Counted from the stretch's first letter, positions 13,154 through 23,531 are shown. The stretch is DNA of 25,741 nt from Conidiobolus incongruus B7586 (GCA_000697335.1 JNEM01015273.1:1-25741), one strand, 5' to 3'. A program made the numbers and translations. The notes: generated by a model not told the origin, from the letters alone.

Positions 13154-13407
13154 ATGTTAATGACAGTGATTTTGGTCCCAATTCTAATCAAGAGGTAATT
13201 TCATTCCATATCCATTATACTCATTAATTAATTTTATTCTTTCAGCAGTGATACACCTATAGGTTATTATCACCCATTTAAAATCTCTAGAAAGGTAAAT
13301 ACTTCATTTTACACCATTATATCAAATCAATATTAATAATTATCAACAAGTCTAATCCCAAATCTAATATTGAAAGTGATACTAGACAGCTTGTAGATGT
13401 AACTTAA
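13154..13407 (+). CDS. Possible small three-exon gene, hydrophobic N terminus, function unknown
   Basis: I do not recognise this as a known family. Exons 13154-13194, 13246-13294 and 13351-13407 join in phase into 48 codons plus TAA. Introns of 51 and 56 bp begin GTAATT and GTAAAT, end TTTCAG and CAACAAG, and have ATTAAT-like branch sites, matching the introns of the certain genes nearby. The predicted peptide begins MLMTVILVPILIK, a hydrophobic stretch that could be a signal or membrane segment, followed by a polar tail with YYHPFK. A competing reading of the first exon, open from about 13027 to 13194 in another frame, contains a membrane-like segment (KIIFIILIGLTYIK) and the tail DSDFGPNSNQE, but it runs into a stop after the first splice. 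So either the gene structure is different from mine, or this is a decaying relic. Low certainty. Confidence 0.3.
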
Positions 13408-14895
13408 TAGCATTTAATATATGTTGATTCAATATAAATTTAATTAGAATGTTTATCAATTATACGTATTTGGTAGAACTTAAAGAGACTAACAAAGGAT
13501 AATATAATCCTAAAATTATTAAATTTCAAACTAATCAATTTTAAAGAATTAAATATAGTTAAAGATGAAAACAACACGGATAATGCTATATGAACATTGC
13601 GGGGTAATGGGAAGAGTGACAATACTGATAAAATTTATCCAAAGTTTTATATAATAACACTTACAACCAGTGTTTTATATTAAATCAAGGAAGATTACAA
13701 TTAGTTTTTATCTTAATACTAAATCCCACTGAGCATACCAATATTTGACTGTAATTTTAAATTTTTTCAAACTTTAAATACAAATTTGGAATCTATATGA
13801 TCCATACAAAATTAAAAAAAATGAATTATTTCGATGAATTTAAAAATTTCAATGATAAGATAATTCATAGTGTATTGAAGATATCTACTTAATGATTAGA
13901 TATTTGACAAAATGTGATTGTTCAGTATTGAAATATCGATAGGTAAAGGATAAATCTAGTAAAAGTACAGAAGCAGTTACCCACAACTCTTTCAATAAGA
14001 ACGGTTGATTAAGGAATTTTAATTAAAGATGATTATTTTGTTTGCAACTCAACATGTGATTGTAGTCTGGATTACCCGCAGATGGGGTTACAACAAGATT
14101 TGTTGGACAATCTGGAAGCTCTTATAAAGATAAAAAAATAGGTAATCTATTCAAATGCTTATATTAAAAAAGACCCATTCCTTGGTGAGATTCAAGGGAA
14201 TTTCGCTTTTATATAAAAAAAACATCAATTATCCAACCAGCAAAGATTAATTAAACTACTATTAAACCATTTCACACTGTGGAACTAATCACTTGAGTAT
14301 AACATTGATGGAAATCAAAAGTATTATTTTACGAGATTTATACTCATTAAAGGAAATGGCAGACTAATAATATTTTAATGTAAGCTGATTTTAAAAATTA
14401 CCAATCCCTTTGTCTCTTCCCCGCCGAGTCCATCGAATTCAACAAACTTGTTATTCTAGCTGAAAAGAACTAAGATTTTCCATTGTTGTCATTGCATTTC
14501 CAATTATTTATCTTTTTTATGTACTTATTTTATATTTAAATAAATAATATTAAATATTTAGATATAATTTAATATAATTGATTTATTTATCAATATCCTT
14601 GATTAATAAATTAATAGTAATATTTTACATTTCAAGTTGATTTTGATACATAATTTATTATCTATTCAATTGATCCCATAAATGCTCATTCATTTGATAA
14701 AAAAATAAATTCACCTTCCACTCAATAATTGAATTTAATTTATAATTATTTTTAATTGATATAATTAAATGTTATAAATTATATTTAATCCTTAGCAAAT
14801 AATTTATACTAAAATATAAATTTTTCTTGTTAAAATTATCTTTTTATTTTTATTTTTTAAAAAAAATTTATAGATTTTAATAGATTTTAATTAAT
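13408..14895. other. Unassigned stretch with scattered coding-like patches
   Basis: Mostly AT-rich, but with patches richer in G and C: 13570-13620, 14045-14145, 14165-14215 and 14415-14470. Short open pieces exist, such as the plus-strand DDYFVCNSTCDCSLDYPQM reading around 14029-14085 and FPAESIEFNKLVILAEKN ending near 14472, but none joins to a neighbour through convincing splice sites. At 14172-14200 there is an imperfect inverted repeat (ATTCCTTG ... CAAGGGAAT). A broken old gene or several intron-split exons of an unfamiliar one are both possible. The last ~300 bases should include the SUV3 promoter. Confidence 0.35.
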
Positions 14896-17055
14896 ATGAG
14901 TTTAATTACTAAAATTCCTAAATTAATTAATTTTAAAAAATTTAAAAATTTAAATTATTTACAATTAAGTAATTTATCAAATACTACAATATGTTATAGA
15001 AGTAAATTATCTCCAAAATTTTTAAAAAAACCTTCACCAAGCCAGAGTGAATTGAAGAAACCCCTCTATAGAAAACCTTTAGACGATGAAGATAGACGGA
15101 AATTTGCGGTGGGATATAGTCGTGGAAGCCAGCGTAAAAGTAAATATGATATAACGATAATTGTAAGTATATGTACTAATAATTTTTAGGCATTCACGAA
15201 ATGTTAGAGTATAACTATATCCTTAACTTTTTCAGTCCATATATTGATGCATTGAGTGAAAACAAAAGCGATGGGCGTACCCTAATCGAGCAGTTTTTGA
15301 AAAAAGTCCGAAAAGATTCCAAAATGTTGGCGGAATTGGAAGAGGTTAGAGTGGAGCAGGGTCCAACAATTATGTTCAATAGATTGATGCGTTATTATTT
15401 CAATTATCTTACGGATTTGAATCCCGAAAGTTTAACTCATAACCAGGAAATGTTTGTCGAGAGGTTGAAAGCGACTAAGCAGCAATTTGATTTTAGCAAC
15501 CCTCAAGATTGGTTCATACCTGCTAGGAGAATGAAACGTAAACTCATCGTTCACGTAGGTCCTACCAACTCTGGTAAGACTTACAGGGCTCTCGAGCGTC
15601 TGAAATCGAGTCAATCTGGTGTGTACTGCGGCCCCCTCAGATTGCTAGCACTCGAAGTCTGGAAAAAATTTAATGATCAGGGCATTCGTTGTAATTTGGT
15701 CACTGGTGAAGAGCGTAAATTAATCGAGGATGGTAAACCCGTGCCAGTAACCAGTTGTACCGTTGAAATGGCTAACTTTAACACTCCAATCGACGTTGCC
15801 GTCATTGACGAAATTCAAATGATTTCCAATCATCAGAGGGGATTTGCATGGACCCGTGCTCTCCTCGGTATTCCCGCCAAAGAAATTCATTTGTGTGGCG
15901 AACCGACAGCTGTGCCACTGATCAAATGGATTGGTGAGAAGTTGTGCGAGGAGGTTGAAATCAATACTTACGATCGTCTCAGTCCACTATCTATTAAAGA
16001 TAATCCTCAGCCGGGCGTCGAAGGTATAAAAGCTGGCGATTGTGTCGTAGCCTTCAGTCGTAAGAGTATTTTTGCGTTTAAAAATTTAATCGAATCTAAG
16101 ACTAAATTCAAATGTGCTGTGGTTTACGGCAATCTTCCACCCGAAAATCGTGCTTTACAAGCTGCTCTGTTCAACGACAAGCAGAGTGGATACGATGTAT
16201 TAGTAGCCAGTGACGCTGTGGGTATGGGTCTCAACCTCAATATCCAAAGAATAGTGTTTTCTACCATGACAAAATTTAATGGTGCCAGTGTTCAACGCGT
16301 ATCGACAAGTATGGTCAAGCAGATAGCAGGACGCGCTGGACGTTTTGGTACCCAGTATGCAAACGGCGTCGCCACTACATTCAAGGATGAAGACTTCCAC
16401 ATTTTGGAAGAGGAGATGAAGAAGACAATTCCCGATCTCACTACAGTAGGTATTCAACCGGATCCCAGCCTTGTTGAGAGAGCTACGTATGCATTTCCAA
16501 CTTTGAAAATGGATCAGATCCTCGCAATGCTCAGCGCCCTAGCTATTACCGGTCCCAGATACTCATTCGAATTCGACTACAACCAGTTGCAAATTGCCAA
16601 AATGCTCCATCCCCTCAAACTCCCAGTGGATGTTATTATGACATTACTATATGCTCCCTTCAAAGTTAAGAATGAATCCGAGAAGTATTTCGCATACAAT
16701 GTAATTTTATCCATTTTTAATTATTATTAAATACTAATAACCTTCAATAGTTTTCTAAGGATTTTGCAACTAAACAACTTTGTAAACTTTCCGACTACAT
16801 TCAACCACCAAAAATTGATAATATTCCAAAATCTACTGATTTAGACTTATTAGAAGAGCATCATAGAATGACTTCGTTGTATATTTGGCTCAGGTAAATA
16901 TATTAACACCTACATATTTAAAATATCTCATTGTTTTTAATAGTTTTCGATATCCTTTCGTCTATCCTGATTATGATTATGCAATGGAACTGAGGAAGCA
17001 AATTCAGGAACACCTTCAAAAGGGTTTAATATATTATGATAATAACAAAAAATAA
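14896..17055 (+). CDS. SUV3: ATP-dependent RNA helicase SUV3, mitochondrial, four exons
   Basis: Exons 14896-15139, 15190-16700, 16751-16893 and 16944-17055 join in phase into 669 codons plus TAA; all three introns are exactly 50 bp. SUV3 is the DExH-type RNA helicase that works with an exoribonuclease in the mitochondrial degradosome to turn over RNA and excised introns. The first ~40 residues (MSLITKIPKLINFKKFKNL onward) are rich in Lys, Ser, Thr and Asn and poor in acids, as expected of a mitochondrial presequence. Motif I is GPTNSGKT (205-212, Lys211), motif II is DEIQ (288-291), the form typical of SUV3 rather than DEAD/DEAH, and motif VI is QIAGRAGRFG (459-468). The C-terminal part (KMDQILAML onward, to YDNNKK) matches the SUV3 C-terminal region. 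Intron 1 uses the donor at 15140 because the stronger-looking GTAAGT at 15163 would leave a 27-bp intron and the wrong frame. Length is close to yeast Suv3 (737 aa). Confidence 0.94.
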
Positions 17056-17370
17056 ATTTTTTTATTTATTGATTTAATGAAATTATTGGTTTTTTTGATG
17101 ATTATTTGTATTTTATTTTTCAAATTGAATTAGATTGAAAAAAAATTTTAAATTAATCAATTATCCCATAAGTGATAGTATATTATATTAGGATATAAAT
17201 AGATGATATCAACTTTCCAAATTGAAAATTAGATTTAAAAATTCACTAAAAATATAAATATAATAAAAACACATATTATTAATTTAAAAAAAGATCATAA
17301 AAATAATATTATTAAATATATTTTATAATTTATTATAACATAATTAATTCTATAAAATCTTGAATTAAAA
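17056..17370. promoter_or_regulatory. Intergenic stretch: SUV3 3' end and glycyl-tRNA synthetase promoter
   Basis: These 315 AT-rich bases separate two genes on the same strand. They must contain the SUV3 polyadenylation region and the promoter of the next gene. I see no defined element beyond A-rich sequence immediately before the ATG at 17371. An in-frame stop lies 18 bases upstream of that ATG, so the downstream protein cannot simply extend upstream. Confidence 0.5.
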
Positions 17371-19059
17371 ATGAACGTTGTTAGACCTCAGCAAAATGTG
17401 AAATTAACCCAATTACTAGAATTATTGAAACGCACTGGGTTTTTATTTCCAACAAGTGAAATTTACGGTGGAATGCGAGGTGCTTACGACTACGGATATT
17501 TGGGCATTGAACTCAAGAACAACCTCAAAAACAGATGGTGGAAGGATTTAGTGTACAAGCACCACTCCAATATAATGGGTATTGATACCTCCATTCTGAC
17601 TAATCGAAATGTTTTGAAAGCGAGTGGTCATTTGGATGGATTTTGTGACGAGCTGGTTGATTGTAAATTGAGTGGAATTAGATTTAGACCTGATAAGGCA
17701 GGTCCAGTTACTGTGACCACTATCGACAAGATCAATTACATTGTTTTGACTCCTAAAGATGCCAAGTCGGTGGACGATTGGATTAGTTTGATTAAATCAT
17801 ACATCCCAAATGTTAAGTTGATTAGCAAAAAGGGTAAGATTAGACTTCCTGTTAAGAGTGTGATAGAACCAACAGAGAGCGCTGCCGGTAAAATCGAATT
17901 CTTAAATGAGGATGGTACCCCTACTGAATGGGAATACAATGGCTATGTTGAACCTACTACAAATTCACCCTTCCTAACACCCCCTCGCAAATTTAATCTC
18001 ATGTTTAAAACCTTCCAAGATCCCGTCGACCCCATCGAACGCGCTATGGATCTCATATCTGGAGAGAATTCCGATGGTAAATCTTTTACCAGGGATCAAG
18101 TCCGCACTTTAATGGAACCCTCCACAGTGTTTTTACGTCCCGAAACAGCTCAAGGCATCTTCGTCAACTACCTTTACGCATTAAGATGGGCAGGCCAAGC
18201 ACTTCCATTCGGTGTAGCTCAAGTTGGTAAGAGTTATCGTAACGAATTACGAGTCGAACATGCAATCTTCCGCACTCCGGAATTTGAGCAGATGGAATTG
18301 GAATTTTTCGTACATCCCAAGGAAGCTCCCAAATGGTTTGATTTCTGGTCCAAATCTCGTATTGATTGGTGGCGCCAATTAGCCAACCATCCCGATGAAT
18401 TCCGTACGAGACCTCACGAAACCAAGGAACTCGCTCACTATGCTGCCGGGTGTAATGATATCGAATACCTCTTCCCATGGGGATGGGGTGAACTCGAAGG
18501 TGTTGCTAATCGCCAGGATTACGATCTAGGTGCTCACGCTAATTTCACTGGACGCAAATTGGGTATCACCGATGAGGATGGAGAATACGTCACACCCTAC
18601 ACCATCGAATCCAGTTCTGGACTCAATCGCGGATGTTTGGCACTCCTCCTCGACGCTTATCACACCATTGACAATCGACCAGTCCTCAAACTTCATCCAG
18701 AATTAGCTCCCATTAAAGTATGCGTCATTCCTTTGGTTAACAAACCATCTTTCAACCAATTAAGTAAACTTATCTACACTCAGCTGAAACAATTGGGTAT
18801 TAACGCCTGTCTCGAAGATGGTGGAGCCAAGGTCGGTAAAAAATACTTCCGTATGGACGAAATCGGAACACCATTCTGTGTTACTATCGATGAACAATCT
18901 ATTGTGGAAGGAGGCTCAGTCACAGTCAGACATAGAGATACTAGGGAACAGATTCGCATCAGAGTTGATGACCTTGCTCAATATATTCAGAATTATCTCA
19001 ATCCTCAGCAAAAGAATTCTTTGGTATTCAAGGATGGTGAATGGACCACCTCCAATTAA
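17371..19059 (+). CDS. Glycine--tRNA ligase, bacterial alpha2-like, intronless
   Basis: A single 562-codon frame for a class II glycyl-tRNA synthetase, which charges tRNA-Gly for translation. N-terminal signature FPTSEIYGGMRGAYDYGYLG (26-45) is followed by LRPETAQG (255-262), motif 2 with KSYRNE (287-292) and FRTPEFEQMELEFF (300-313), motif 3 SGLNRG (416-421), and an anticodon-binding domain from ~447 with GKKYFRMDEIGTPFCVT (489-505). Compared with the eukaryotic Grs1 form (~670-690 aa, EPSFGIGR motif 3, large insertions), this protein is shorter and reads like the bacterial homodimeric form (HYAAGCNDIEY, WGELEGVANRQDYDL, FEQMELEFF), though longer than a ~460-aa bacterial enzyme because of an insertion at ~105-200. 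There is no clear mitochondrial presequence and no intron, unlike every other confident gene here. It could be the mitochondrial or the only enzyme. Function is secure; bacterial origin is inference. Confidence 0.93.
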   Translation: MNVVRPQQNVKLTQLLELLKRTGFLFPTSEIYGGMRGAYDYGYLGIELKNNLKNRWWKDLVYKHHSNIMGIDTSILTNRNVLKASGHLDGFCDELVDCKLSGIRFRPDKAGPVTVTTIDKINYIVLTPKDAKSVDDWISLIKSYIPNVKLISKKGKIRLPVKSVIEPTESAAGKIEFLNEDGTPTEWEYNGYVEPTTNSPFLTPPRKFNLMFKTFQDPVDPIERAMDLISGENSDGKSFTRDQVRTLMEPSTVFLRPETAQGIFVNYLYALRWAGQALPFGVAQVGKSYRNELRVEHAIFRTPEFEQMELEFFVHPKEAPKWFDFWSKSRIDWWRQLANHPDEFRTRPHETKELAHYAAGCNDIEYLFPWGWGELEGVANRQDYDLGAHANFTGRKLGITDEDGEYVTPYTIESSSGLNRGCLALLLDAYHTIDNRPVLKLHPELAPIKVCVIPLVNKPSFNQLSKLIYTQLKQLGINACLEDGGAKVGKKYFRMDEIGTPFCVTIDEQSIVEGGSVTVRHRDTREQIRIRVDDLAQYIQNYLNPQQKNSLVFKDGEWTTSN

Positions 19060-19188
19060 TTATCAATTATCAAATAAAATTTAGATTAATACAATAATAT
19101 ATTTAAAATTCCGATATTTTATTCAATTATAAAGATTCATGAATGAAAAAATGATAGAATTTTATTAATTCATTATTAATCACAAAAT
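19060..19188. terminator. Shared 3' region of two convergent genes
   Basis: Only 129 bases lie between the stop codons of glycyl-tRNA synthetase (+) and WRS1 (-). The stretch is AT-rich and must serve the 3' ends of both transcripts, so these may overlap. AATAAA-like sequence occurs just after the plus-strand stop (AAATAAAATTT near 19072-19082). On the minus strand no single signal stands out. Confidence 0.45.
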
Positions 19189-20818
19189 TTAAGCGATGGT
19201 CTTGGGTTCTGTAGACATAAACTTTTGTAGAATTTCGGGAGTGACCTCGGCACGTCTCTATATATCAATTATTATCAATTCTCAATAAATTTATGATCAT
19301 AATTACCTTTTGGAAACCAGCAACGAATTCTTGAAGGACGGCGATACACTTTTGCTTGAGGGCACCAGTTGTTAAGGTTCCCTTCTTGTATTCCTAAATT
19401 AAAATATTAGTTAGGTAGTTAGAGAAAGATAAATTCTAAATTTACGTCGTAAATACGCTTCAATTCTTCATCATCTTCGAGGAAGAAGCTGAGGTATTGG
19501 TAACTGACGTCAACGTCGGGATTACCACCGTATTTGGCGTGGGTTTCCAAATCGACACCACCACCAGAGAAGGCGTAACGGTTGATCTAAATCAAGTGAG
19601 AGTGAGAGTGCTGAAACAATTAAAATTGTAAAATTAATTACCTTGTTCTTGATTTGGTTGGGAGTATCGTTCATGAAGATGGCACTGCTATCAACACTGG
19701 CACTCATCTTGGTGTGGGGACCTTGAAGAGCTGGGAAGAATTTGGAGTGGATAAGAGCGGGCTTAGGGTACTTGAGCTTGTTGGCGACATCTCTGGTCAA
19801 ACGGAAGTAAGGATCCTGGTCAATAGCGCATGGAATGAGACAGGGAATATCGGATTTGGTACCGAAAAGATGGGGGAAGGAGTTCGAGAAGGAGGGTGCA
19901 GCTTGAATGGAGACAAAGTGAAGTTTGCCAATGTTGTCACTATATAAAAACAATGTTAAATAAAAAATTCATAAAATATCAAATATATCGATTACGAGTC
20001 ACCAAATCCAAAAGTAGCTTTAGAAGCCGAACAAGTAATAGTTCTAGAGATCTTCAATACATTACGATAGAAAGCACCTCTATAAATAGAAAAATTGGCA
20101 TTAGCAAGTATCATATTTCTCAACAAAATCCAAACCTACCCAACGAAATCAATGTTGCTGAAAATGAAAGTCTTTTCGGGGTCAAATCCAACAGCAATAA
20201 CGTCTTTGGCATTCTCATAAGCGAATCCGTTGCATTGTTCCAATTTCAAGTTGGATTTGAATAAAAATTTTTCGTCATCAGTTAATTGAATAACGAGAGG
20301 TACATTGAAAACATCTTGTAACCATCTAAAGGTCGATAAATATATAATTAATTGTGAATAAATGGATAAAATTACTTGCAGAAGACGAAAGGAATCATAT
20401 GACCCAAGTGCATAGAGTCTGAGGAGGGACCTCTACCAGTGTACAAGAAAAAAGGCTTTTTCTTTTCGTAACGATCCAAAATTAGGTTGAAATCTCTATT
20501 TCAGTGATTAGTGATTTCTTTTTATACAATTTCAAATACAAATTACCTATGAGAGAAGAACATGCCTCTACGCAGCAAAATATGAGGCTTTCTACCTGTC
20601 AACTTTTCGAATCGTTCCAAAACAGCTTCGTCGACAGGATGAGTGCCAAATTGGTTGATCAATTTATCGTAATCGATCTTCTGTTGCTTACCATCAACAA
20701 CGGCACCTTCAACTTCCCAAGGGGTCACGGTCTGTTCTTGGGACTTGGGAACTTCGGGTTGTTTGGGAGTTTCGTCAATTTTCAAATTTTCAATTTGGGG
20801 TAATGAAGAATCGCTCAT
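19189..20818 (-). CDS. WRS1: Tryptophan--tRNA ligase, cytosolic eukaryotic type, eight exons
   Basis: Read on the minus strand, exons 20818-20547, 20495-20376, 20325-20140, 20079-19996, 19939-19642, 19586-19446, 19393-19307 and 19257-19189 join in phase into 418 codons plus TAA. Introns are 49-60 bp. The enzyme charges tRNA-Trp. It is a class I synthetase with [17 protein letters not shown] containing the HIGH-box equivalent HLGH (120-123) and the KMSKS equivalent KMSAS (298-302), both in the eukaryotic/archaeal form. Other family landmarks are TPWEVEG (32-38), [10 protein letters not shown] (107-116), [25 protein letters not shown] and [21 protein letters not shown]. Length agrees with yeast Wrs1 (432 aa). 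The start ATG at 20818 gives an acidic, Pro-rich leader of the usual cytosolic length and no mitochondrial presequence. Confidence 0.95.
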
Positions 20819-22769
20819 TTTAGAACTCTAAAATGTATAAAGTTAATATTTACTTCATAAATCATATTGATTAGCATTAAAAAAATGAAGATATTGAATA
20901 TAAAAATAGTGATTTATTTAGTTTATTGATATTCAAGAGTTACCTATTGATTATTAATACAACAATAATATTATTACTCTGGACTATGTCATCTATTTAT
21001 AACATTTATAATTTCCCTTTTATGGGATATTCTCTAAATATTAGTTTTATGATACCTTCCCAAATCCATCTATTTGTTATCCACTTTCAAAGAAATAAGT
21101 TCTTATTCTTTAGATATTGAATGAATGATACAGGGTAGGACTGGATATTGCCTAAAGGAGTATTAACGATAGGTAATACCAATACTTGTAATCTAACAAT
21201 TTAACTAATTTTTTTCAAATTAGAAAAATTCAACTTTGAATTCCATATTGATAATATATAGTTAATAAGATTTCCAAAAATTATTAGAATTAATGTGTAA
21301 TTTCTAAATTAAGAACTAGGAAGTGATTGAGCCCGAACAATGCATTGAATTAAATATTTTGTCAGAAAAGTTGCAATTTCATAAAATACTAGAATTATTT
21401 TGATTAAATATTCCCTTGTTTATTAAATAAAGTATTAGACAAAGCAATTTATTAATTCTTTATATAAAGGAGTATATCATTATACAACCTTTGACACCTT
21501 TAGTCTTTATTCATTTTATCTCACCAAAATACAAAATTAAAAGGATTTAATTTGAAAGAATTAAAGGAAAAATATTAATTACTACAATTACTAATTTACA
21601 ACTATAAATATATATATATATATAGTTATATGCCACAATAATTTGAAAAATGACAAATTTGGTAATGATGGAAAATAGATTAATTAATCCATTATACTTT
21701 GCCCCAAATAGAATACAGTCCCAATTTTAGTTAATTAGAAGATCAAATATATGAAATAATTACAAATTTTAATTTGTTGATAACACAAAATAATTGCTAA
21801 ATTTTACTAAAATTTTACTTAATTTGTAAAATTTGAACCAATTGAAAATATAAAAATAATTATTACACATAAATAAAAATCTAAACATTCATATACCTAA
21901 CACATTCTATTCAAATGAATTTCAGAAATTAAATTACAGATTGAATATTAGCACATTATGTTGTTAATATAAGACTATCCCCAAATTATTTTTACATATT
22001 CAGAAAATCTATATACACAAAAATATATCAATATTACTACAAATTTCATATTAATGTTTAGTATATTTTGTTCTAATAAGAGCATCATGAGTTATCGCAG
22101 TGCATATTTGTCTATTGAAACTAAATAATAATATTTATTTAATAAGAATCAAATCTCAATGTATATTGAATTTTGAAAAATTCAAAATTAAATTTATAAC
22201 TTATAATATATATTAAAATGACCAATACCCTTGCATTTAGAAAATTCAATCTGAATCATTTTTCATCTTATATATCTTTTTCCAGTAATAAGTCAAATTA
22301 AAAAAATATATACAAATACATATTGTTTAAATGATCAACATATTGTAACTCTGTCATTAACTAATATATCAATTTCACAATATAAAACGATAATTGAAAT
22401 AATAACTCAGAATTATTAGATAATATGGATCAATATAGAATAATCGTGAAAATATTTTAAATGGAAAAGTAGTAGAGTTAAATGTTATACACAAACTATC
22501 ATTTTACATTATTCTGAATTAATTAAGGTTAAGAATAATATTAAAATATATTATTTTATTTAAAATAATACATTATATTATATATCATCAATACTCTATC
22601 TTTGGTTTGAACTCAATAAAATCATCATTCGAGGTAAGATAAAAAATTAAATTTTTATTTATCATTTAATATTGTTAGAATTGAGGTTATAGGATTAGAA
22701 AAGTGATTTATGAGGATTTTAGCTAAATTTGACCTTGTTTATTAAGTGAATAGTGTTGTATTTTAAAAA
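20819..22769. other. AT-rich intergenic stretch upstream of WRS1
   Basis: The first few hundred bases (minus strand) should hold the WRS1 promoter. A plus-strand frame at 20926-21120 is hydrophobic and AT-driven with no ATG at its edge, and I do not accept it as a gene. A small GC-richer patch lies near 21126-21200, containing an imperfect hairpin (TTGCCTA with TAGGTAA). Otherwise I see nothing. Confidence 0.45.
21608..21624. repeat. (AT)n microsatellite
   Basis: A 17-base uninterrupted alternation of A and T inside AT-rich intergenic DNA. No function is implied. Confidence 0.8.
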
Positions 22770-23130
22770 TACCCGTCCGTCTTGATTTGATAGTTAGGTT
22801 CACATTACCCCCTCCTCATGGTGTAATTTTTAATCCATAATCAAGTGATACTCTTTAGCTCCTTTATTAGAATTTATTCCAAAACCTACGTCACTCACTG
22901 AATGAATTATTTAAACTCTAAACTGTCAAGATTAACAAGGATGGTTTTTTCTCTGAATATTCTGCTACAACTTCTCAATAATAAATTTTAAGACACACAG
23001 TCCCAATACATTAAAGAGCAGGATTAATAAATAATTAACTAAATCATATTACAAGCACTTTTCTAACTATGATCTTTGTTTCCCAAAACTTATAAAAACT
23101 CAACAATAGTAAGAATGGTATTTATATTGA
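22770..23130. other. Unassigned GC-richer patch
   Basis: Compared with flanking DNA this stretch has clearly more G and C, including CCCGTCCGTCTTG near 22772-22784, ACATTACCCCCTCCTCATGG near 22802-22821 and CCTACGTCACTCACTGAATG near 22886-22905. No long open frame, tRNA fold or known domain is visible. It resembles in character, though not in recognisable sequence, the island at 7795-8060. A degraded gene fragment or a non-coding RNA gene are the main possibilities. Confidence 0.3.
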
Positions 23131-23453
23131 ATTGAACCTAAAAAGGAGTAATAATTGATTTCTAATCAGTAATTATATCCATTACTGTATTGAGTAGCTT
23201 GGTGTATATATTATTGAAATATAGAATGGAATGAATCAATTAGAACTATATATCAATTATATAATTAGTAATAAAATTTATATCTTATATTTATAAACCT
23301 AACAATATCATGTAAACTTAGTATATTTAAAACTAAATCAAGTTACATAATATTAGAAAAATTATAAATTATTAATACTTTAAAAATATCAATTTATTTA
23401 AATCTTATATATTAAAATATTATCTAATTTGTTTAATTTAATAATTTATTCAA

Positions 23454-23509
23454 AAATATCAAAAATAATAATTTCATTATCCTCCTAATATATTTATTTT
23501 AATTAATAT
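23454..23509. repeat. 56-bp direct repeat, copy 1
   Basis: Identical base for base to 23550-23605, exactly 96 bases downstream. In a region where transposon repeats have diverged strongly, perfect identity points to a very recent or artificial duplication. See the Tn5 end between the copies. Confidence 0.92.
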
Positions 23510-23512
23510 CAA

Positions 23513-23531
23513 AGATGTGTATAAGAGACAG
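23513..23531. other. Tn5 mosaic-end sequence (library adapter artefact)
   Basis: The 19 bases AGATGTGTATAAGAGACAG are exactly the hyperactive Tn5 transposase mosaic end used in tagmentation libraries. They are unlike the surrounding AT-rich DNA in composition. There is only one mosaic end and no transposon, and it sits between two perfect copies of a 56-bp segment, so the simplest reading is an untrimmed adapter built into the assembly by a chimeric read or misjoin. The 9 bases ATATCAAAG occur both at 23506-23514 (running into the mosaic end) and right after it at 23532-23540. Confidence 0.93.

Noticed and set aside
12862-13622. Two minus-strand frames of about 60 codons (12862-13050 and 13440-13622)
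   Set aside because: Composition is that of AT-rich noncoding DNA, with no recognisable motif. The first overlaps the better-supported plus-strand candidate exon.
15432-18478. Minus-strand frames at 15432-15614, 16200-16457, 17736-17939 and 18164-18478
   Set aside because: They are shadows of the SUV3 and GlyRS coding frames on the other strand, which carry full family motifs.
19654-20803. Plus-strand frames across the WRS1 locus
   Set aside because: They oppose WRS1 exons, which splice in phase into a complete synthetase with HLGH and KMSAS.
20926-21120. Plus-strand 64-codon hydrophobic frame
   Set aside because: It opens at a non-ATG codon, its hydrophobicity follows from T-rich DNA, and it shows no domain, splice context or GC rise.
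23513-23531. A genuine Tn5-like insertion
   Set aside because: There is only one mosaic end, no transposon body and no clean 9-bp duplication on the two sides. The 19-mer is the engineered laboratory sequence.
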